A stretch of 44,784 nt of DNA from Sphingomonas bacterium (GTDB lineage: Bacteria > Pseudomonadota > Alphaproteobacteria > Sphingomonadales > Sphingomonadaceae), in the NCBI RefSeq assembly GCF_028292925.1, contig NZ_JAQGLK010000012.1, forward strand, positions 1 to 44,784, in the 5' to 3' direction. How positions within the stretch are numbered: position 1 is the stretch's first letter; each line of letters begins with the position of its first letter. The notes under the pieces are model-generated. The model saw only the letters and a list, made by a program, of their open reading frames with translations, was not told the origin of the DNA and searched no databases. A program made the translations under genes and the position numbers. Below are positions 41,512 to 44,784 of the stretch, one piece after another.

Positions 41512-42075
41512 TCAACGCCAGTTGCCGAGATCGGCAGCGTCGCCCTCGCCACCCGGCCGGCCATCCGCACCCAGGCTGGAGATGTCGAACGGGCCGTGCT
41601 GTCCCGGCGACGCATATTGATAGGGCTTGCCCCAGGGATCCTCGGGCAGGCGCTTCAGGTAGCCGCCCGCACGGTAGCGGCCGCCCTGCGCCATGCTGGC
41701 AGGTGGCGTCACCAGCGCCTGGAGCCCGTCCCCCGTCGCCGGGTAGTTGAGGTTGTCGAGCCGGTACATTTCCAGCCCCTGCTCGATCAATGCTATGTCC
41801 GCCTTGGCCTTTTCCACCCGTGCCTTGTCCTGGCTGGGCAGCACGTTGATGACGACGATGGTGGTGAGCAGCCCGATGATGACGATCACCACCATCAGTT
41901 CGACCAGTGTGAAGCCGTGTTCGGCGGAGCGCCGCCGGGGTCTGAAGCCGTGTTCGGCGGAACGCCGCCGGGGTGTGAAGCCGTGTTCGGCGGAACGCCG
42001 CCGGGGCGCGAAGCCGTGTTCGGCGGAGCGCGGCAGGGGCCGTGCGGGGCGGCGGCGGGACAGTCGGGTACGCAT
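41512..42075 (-). CDS. gspG: Type II secretion system major pseudopilin GspG with repeat-expanded leader
   Basis: GspG forms the shaft of the pseudopilus. The mature part is normal: 'FTLVELMVVIVIIGLL', 'KADIALIEQGLEMYRLDNLN' and the C-terminal calcium-site region 'GGEGDAADLGNW'. The leader is not: 54 residues precede the cleavage Phe instead of the usual 5-15. It consists of an Arg-rich start followed by repeats of an 11-residue unit holding 'RSAEHGF', four copies in all, the last being the true cleavage site. ATG 42075 has a good gaggt ribosome binding site and there is no internal Met in the leader, so the long form is what the sequence predicts. Lies 7 bp after gspF. Confidence 0.94.
   Translation of the reverse strand: MRTRLSRRRPARPLPRSAEHGFAPRRRSAEHGFTPRRRSAEHGFRPRRRSAEHGFTLVELMVVIVIIGLLTTIVVINVLPSQDKARVEKAKADIALIEQGLEMYRLDNLNYPATGDGLQALVTPPASMAQGGRYRAGGYLKRLPEDPWGKPYQYASPGQHGPFDISSLGADGRPGGEGDAADLGNWR
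41911..42042. repeat. 33-bp in-frame tandem repeat, four copies, in the gspG leader
   Basis: Units at 41911-41943, 41944-41976, 41977-42009 and 42010-42042 (all 33 bp) share the core gaagccgtgttcggcgga on the plus strand and differ by a few bases at their ends; the fourth is the most divergent. 33 is a multiple of three, so copy number changes keep the frame and vary the leader by 11 residues. The unit derives from the prepilin cleavage region itself. Confidence 0.95.
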
Positions 42076-42082
42076 ATCTACC

Positions 42083-43303
42083 TCATGCTCCGGCGAGCGT
42101 GTTGAGTTGCAGGATCGGCAGCAGGATCGACAGCACGATCACCGCCACCACGCCGCCCATGACGACGATGATCGCCGGCTCGAGCAGCGACAAGGCAGTG
42201 GCGGTGAAGCCGTCGAACTCGCGCTCCAGATAGTCGGCGGCGCGCTCGAGCATGGTGTCGAGCTTTCCCGCCGCCTCGCCGCTGGCCGCCATGTACACCA
42301 GCAGCGGCGGAAACACGCCGGCCCGGCGGAGCGCGGCGGACAGGCTGCCGCCGCCGCGGATCGATTCGACGATCTCGGCCGATGCGGCGCGCAGCGCGCG
42401 GTTGTTGATCGTCTGGGTGGTGAGGACGAGCCCTTCGAGCAATGGCAGCCGGCTCGCCACCATCGTCGAGAGAGTGCGCGCCAGCCGCGCGGCGTGAAGA
42501 TCGCGGACCAGCCGGCCGATCAGCGGGAGCCGGAGCGTGCGGCGATCCACCGCCAGCCGGATCGCCGGATCGCGCATCGCCCGCCAGCCGAGCAGCACCA
42601 ACCCCGCCAACGCGATCGCCAGCGCCCACCACCACGCGGCCAGGAACCCGGAAAGCCCCATGACGATGCGGGTGAGCAGCGGCAGCGTCTGCCCCACATC
42701 GTCGAACTGCTCGACGACCTGCGGCACCACGAACACCATCAACGCGAAGACGACGAAGATCGCGACGATCGACAGCACGATCGGATAAGCAAGCGCAGTC
42801 AGTACCTTGCCGCGCACCTTTGCCTGCCTTTCGAGCAGATCGGCCAGTCGTTCCAGGATCGTCGGCAGCGATCCCGAACTCTCGCCGGCCGAGACCATCG
42901 CCCGGTAGAGCGGCGGAAAGCTCGATGCCTCGCGGGTCATCGCCTCCGAGAGCCGGCGCCCCTCGACCACCCCGGTGTGGACGCCCGTCAGCACACGGGC
43001 GACCTGTGCCTCCTCCGTCTGGCGGGCGATCGTCCGGATCGATTCCTCCAGCGGCGCGACCTGGACGAGCGTGGCCAGCTGCCGGGTGAACAACGTCAGC
43101 TGCTTGCCCGACATGCGCCGACGGAAAGCCGGACGACGGCCGAGCAAGGCGGGGTGAGACACGCCCGATCCGCTGTGAATGCGGACGACGTACAACTTTC
43201 GGGATCCGAGCTGCGCCCGCGCCTCTTCTATTGTCGGCGCGCGCACGTTGCCGCGCCGCTCGCGCCCGGCCGTGTCCAGCGCGACATAGTCGAAACGTGT
43301 CAT
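42083..43303 (-). CDS. gspF: Type II secretion system inner-membrane protein F
   Basis: A 406-aa polytopic inner-membrane platform protein. The N-terminus 'FDYVALDTAGRERRGNVRA' is typical. Two T2SF domains follow (about 70-195 and 270-395), each with 'LFTRQLATLVQVAPLEESI'/'RLARTLSTMVASRLPLLEGL' and 'MVSAGESSGSLPTILERLA'/'MAASGEAAGKLDTMLERAA'. Three hydrophobic helices are visible: 'AYPIVLSIVAIFVVFALMVF', 'FLAAWWWALAIALAGLVLLG' and the C-terminal 'IIVVMGGVVAVIVLSILLPI'. Normal length. It is 9 bp after gspE. Confidence 0.96.
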   Translation of the reverse strand: MTRFDYVALDTAGRERRGNVRAPTIEEARAQLGSRKLYVVRIHSGSGVSHPALLGRRPAFRRRMSGKQLTLFTRQLATLVQVAPLEESIRTIARQTEEAQVARVLTGVHTGVVEGRRLSEAMTREASSFPPLYRAMVSAGESSGSLPTILERLADLLERQAKVRGKVLTALAYPIVLSIVAIFVVFALMVFVVPQVVEQFDDVGQTLPLLTRIVMGLSGFLAAWWWALAIALAGLVLLGWRAMRDPAIRLAVDRRTLRLPLIGRLVRDLHAARLARTLSTMVASRLPLLEGLVLTTQTINNRALRAASAEIVESIRGGGSLSAALRRAGVFPPLLVYMAASGEAAGKLDTMLERAADYLEREFDGFTATALSLLEPAIIVVMGGVVAVIVLSILLPILQLNTLAGA

Positions 43304-43312
43304 CGCAGCGAC

Positions 43313-44784
43313 TTAGCCATCGGAGTTCTCACGCCGAGAGATGCGGACCGCCTCCTCCGGGGTGGTCATCCCCTGAACAACGAGCGCACGGGCGGCACTG
43401 GCCAGCGTCGGCGTCCGGGCGAAGCCGTGCGCCGCGATCGCGGCCTCGTCTCCACCGGAATTGATCAGGCTCCGGATCGTATCGTCGATGCGGATCGCCT
43501 CGAACACGCCGATGCGGCCCTTGTAGCCGCTGTGCCCGCAGGCATCGCAGCCGCCCGGTTCGTGAACGATCGCCCCGGCCTCGATCCCCAGCAGCGCGGC
43601 GACGGACGGGGGCGCGGGCATCGCCACCGAACAATGCGGGCACAGCCGCCGCACCAGCCGCTGCGCGATCACGCCGCGCAGGGTGGAGGCCAGCAGGAAC
43701 GGCTCGACCTTCATGTCGCGCATGCGGGTGATCGCACCGACGGCATCGTTGGTGTGCACGGTGGAGAGGACGAGATGCCCGGTGAGCGACGCCTGCACCG
43801 CAATGTCGGCGGTTTCCCGGTCGCGGATCTCGCCGATCATCACCACGTCCGGGTCCTGCCGCAGGATCGCACGCAACCCTGCGGCGAAGGTCAGCCCGAC
43901 CTTGGCGTTGACCTGCGTCTGGCCGACGCCGTCGATCGCGTATTCGACGGGATCCTCGATCGTCAGGATGTTGCGTCGCCCGTCGTTCAGCAGGCGCAGC
44001 CCGGCGTAGAGCGACGTCGTCTTGCCCGATCCGGTCGGCCCCGTGACCAGGATGATGCCGTTCGGATCGCCGAGCGCGTCGCGGAACAGCCGCTCGATGC
44101 CCTCCGGCATGCCGAGCTGATCGAGCCCGATGCCGGCATTCTCCTTGTCCAGGATACGCAGCACGACGCGCTCGCCCGCCCGGCTCGGCAGGGTGGAGAC
44201 GCGCACGTCGAGCAGCTTGCCGCCGAGCGTCAGGCCGATGCGGCCGTCCTGCGGCACGCGCCGCTCGGCAATGTCCAGCCGCGCCATCACCTTCACGCGG
44301 CTCACCACCACCGGGGCGACGTGTGGCGGCATGCGCAGCGTCTCGCGCAGCACGCCATCGATACGCATCCGGACGACGAGGCCGCTCTCATACGGTTCGA
44401 TGTGGATGTCCGACACGCCCTGCCGGGCGGCATCGGCGATGATGCCGTTGATCAGGCGGATAGCCGGGGCATCGTCGGCCGAGTCGAGCAGGTCGTCCGC
44501 CGTCGGCAGGTCGCTGGCCAGCATGCTGAGTTCATCGCCGAGGCCGAGCGTGCCCGCCGCGTCCGCCGCGGCCTGCCCGTCCATCGCGTAGCGTTCGGAA
44601 AGAATCCGGTCGAACCGCTCGACCCCGGCACGCTCCACCGCGAAGCGGCGGCCGAGGACGCGGCGGACCTCGATCAGCGCCTTCGGATCGGCCCCCTCGC
44701 GCAGCGCCACGATCGTCCCGGCATCGCCGTCGTCGGCGATCGCCACGCCGAAGCGACGGGCGAACGCGTAGGGCAGATTGCCGA
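43313..44784 (-). CDS. gspE: Type II secretion system ATPase GspE (N-terminus outside window)
   Basis: The cytoplasmic hexameric ATPase that drives pseudopilus assembly. The frame stays open to the right edge ('LPYAFARRFGVAIADD'), so the first residues are missing. Visible features are 'SDIHIEPYESGLVVRMRIDG' (N2 domain), Walker A 'GPTGSGKTTSLYAG', Asp box 'ILTIEDPVEY', Walker B 'DPDVVMIGEIRDRETA', His box 'GHLVLSTVHTNDA' and a four-cysteine zinc site formed by 'CPHC' and 'CDACGHSGYKGR'. It is the promoter-proximal gene of those seen; gspC/D probably lie to the right. Confidence 0.97.
   Translation of the reverse strand, partial: GNLPYAFARRFGVAIADDGDAGTIVALREGADPKALIEVRRVLGRRFAVERAGVERFDRILSERYAMDGQAAADAAGTLGLGDELSMLASDLPTADDLLDSADDAPAIRLINGIIADAARQGVSDIHIEPYESGLVVRMRIDGVLRETLRMPPHVAPVVVSRVKVMARLDIAERRVPQDGRIGLTLGGKLLDVRVSTLPSRAGERVVLRILDKENAGIGLDQLGMPEGIERLFRDALGDPNGIILVTGPTGSGKTTSLYAGLRLLNDGRRNILTIEDPVEYAIDGVGQTQVNAKVGLTFAAGLRAILRQDPDVVMIGEIRDRETADIAVQASLTGHLVLSTVHTNDAVGAITRMRDMKVEPFLLASTLRGVIAQRLVRRLCPHCSVAMPAPPSVAALLGIEAGAIVHEPGGCDACGHSGYKGRIGVFEAIRIDDTIRSLINSGGDEAAIAAHGFARTPTLASAARALVVQGMTTPEEAVRISRRENSDG

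Noticed and set aside
41911-42042. Regular 33-bp repeats that might be taken for a CRISPR array
   Set aside because: The units are directly adjacent with no spacers, lie inside the gspG reading frame, and there are no cas genes.
1-44784. Search by eye for tRNA, rRNA, insertion sequences, phage genes or attachment sites
   Set aside because: Nothing convincing was seen; tRNA cloverleafs and short terminal repeats are hard to exclude completely without a scan.

Overview
The window is GC-rich chromosomal DNA of an alphaproteobacterium, most likely Sphingomonas or a close relative. The basis is the coding style, the large TonB-dependent receptor, the alphaproteobacterial-type type II secretion operon and a polarity protein resembling Caulobacter TipN. 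I saw no rRNA, tRNA, CRISPR array, transposase or phage gene. The left edge cuts rpoC and the right edge cuts gspE.

Region by region: (1) 1-9.0 kb holds housekeeping and miscellaneous genes: the rpoC 3' end with a terminator, a 54-aa membrane peptide, a GT4 glycosyltransferase, a DUF2218 gene coupled to a 46-aa ORF, rarA, an isochorismatase-family hydrolase, a ClpP-like protease, a GH5-like glycosidase and a DUF1003 membrane protein. (2) 9.1-21.2 kb is a divergent gene cluster and the most interesting part of the window. The left arm, on the minus strand, encodes a histidine phosphatase, a methyltransferase, a glycosidase whose TIM barrel looks circularly permuted, and inositol-3-phosphate synthase. 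The right arm, on the plus strand, encodes two sugar-nucleotide epimerases, a GT4 glycosyltransferase, three tandem CgeB-like glycosyltransferases and a fused phosphoribosyltransferase/kinase-like protein. Most junctions inside each arm are 4-8 bp start/stop overlaps. The intergenic region between the arms carries a perfect 16-bp palindrome. My reading is a pathway for a methylated, glycosylated inositol-derived product; the product itself is inferred, not shown.

(3) 21.2-23.7 kb has an AEC transporter, an RhtA-like exporter and an acetyltransferase. (4) 24.0-29.1 kb is a cassette of TonB receptor, Tat-exported flavin amine oxidase and c-type cytochrome, which suggests uptake and periplasmic oxidation of an amine or amino acid. 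(5) 29.1-34.9 kb is a signalling and polarity locus. It has a histidine kinase lacking the phospho-acceptor His, a small unknown protein, a membrane protein with a nucleotidyltransferase-like N-terminus and an Hpt protein, all divergent from a long coiled-coil TipN-like membrane protein. (6) 35.0-36.7 kb has a PRC-barrel protein and a PHB-depolymerase-type esterase.

(7) 36.8-44.8 kb is a type II secretion operon on the minus strand, ordered gspE-F-G-H-I-J-K-L-M-N. Two oddities stand out: gspL carries a one-base frameshift in a GGC run, and gspG has a 33-bp tandem repeat that multiplies the prepilin cleavage motif in its leader.
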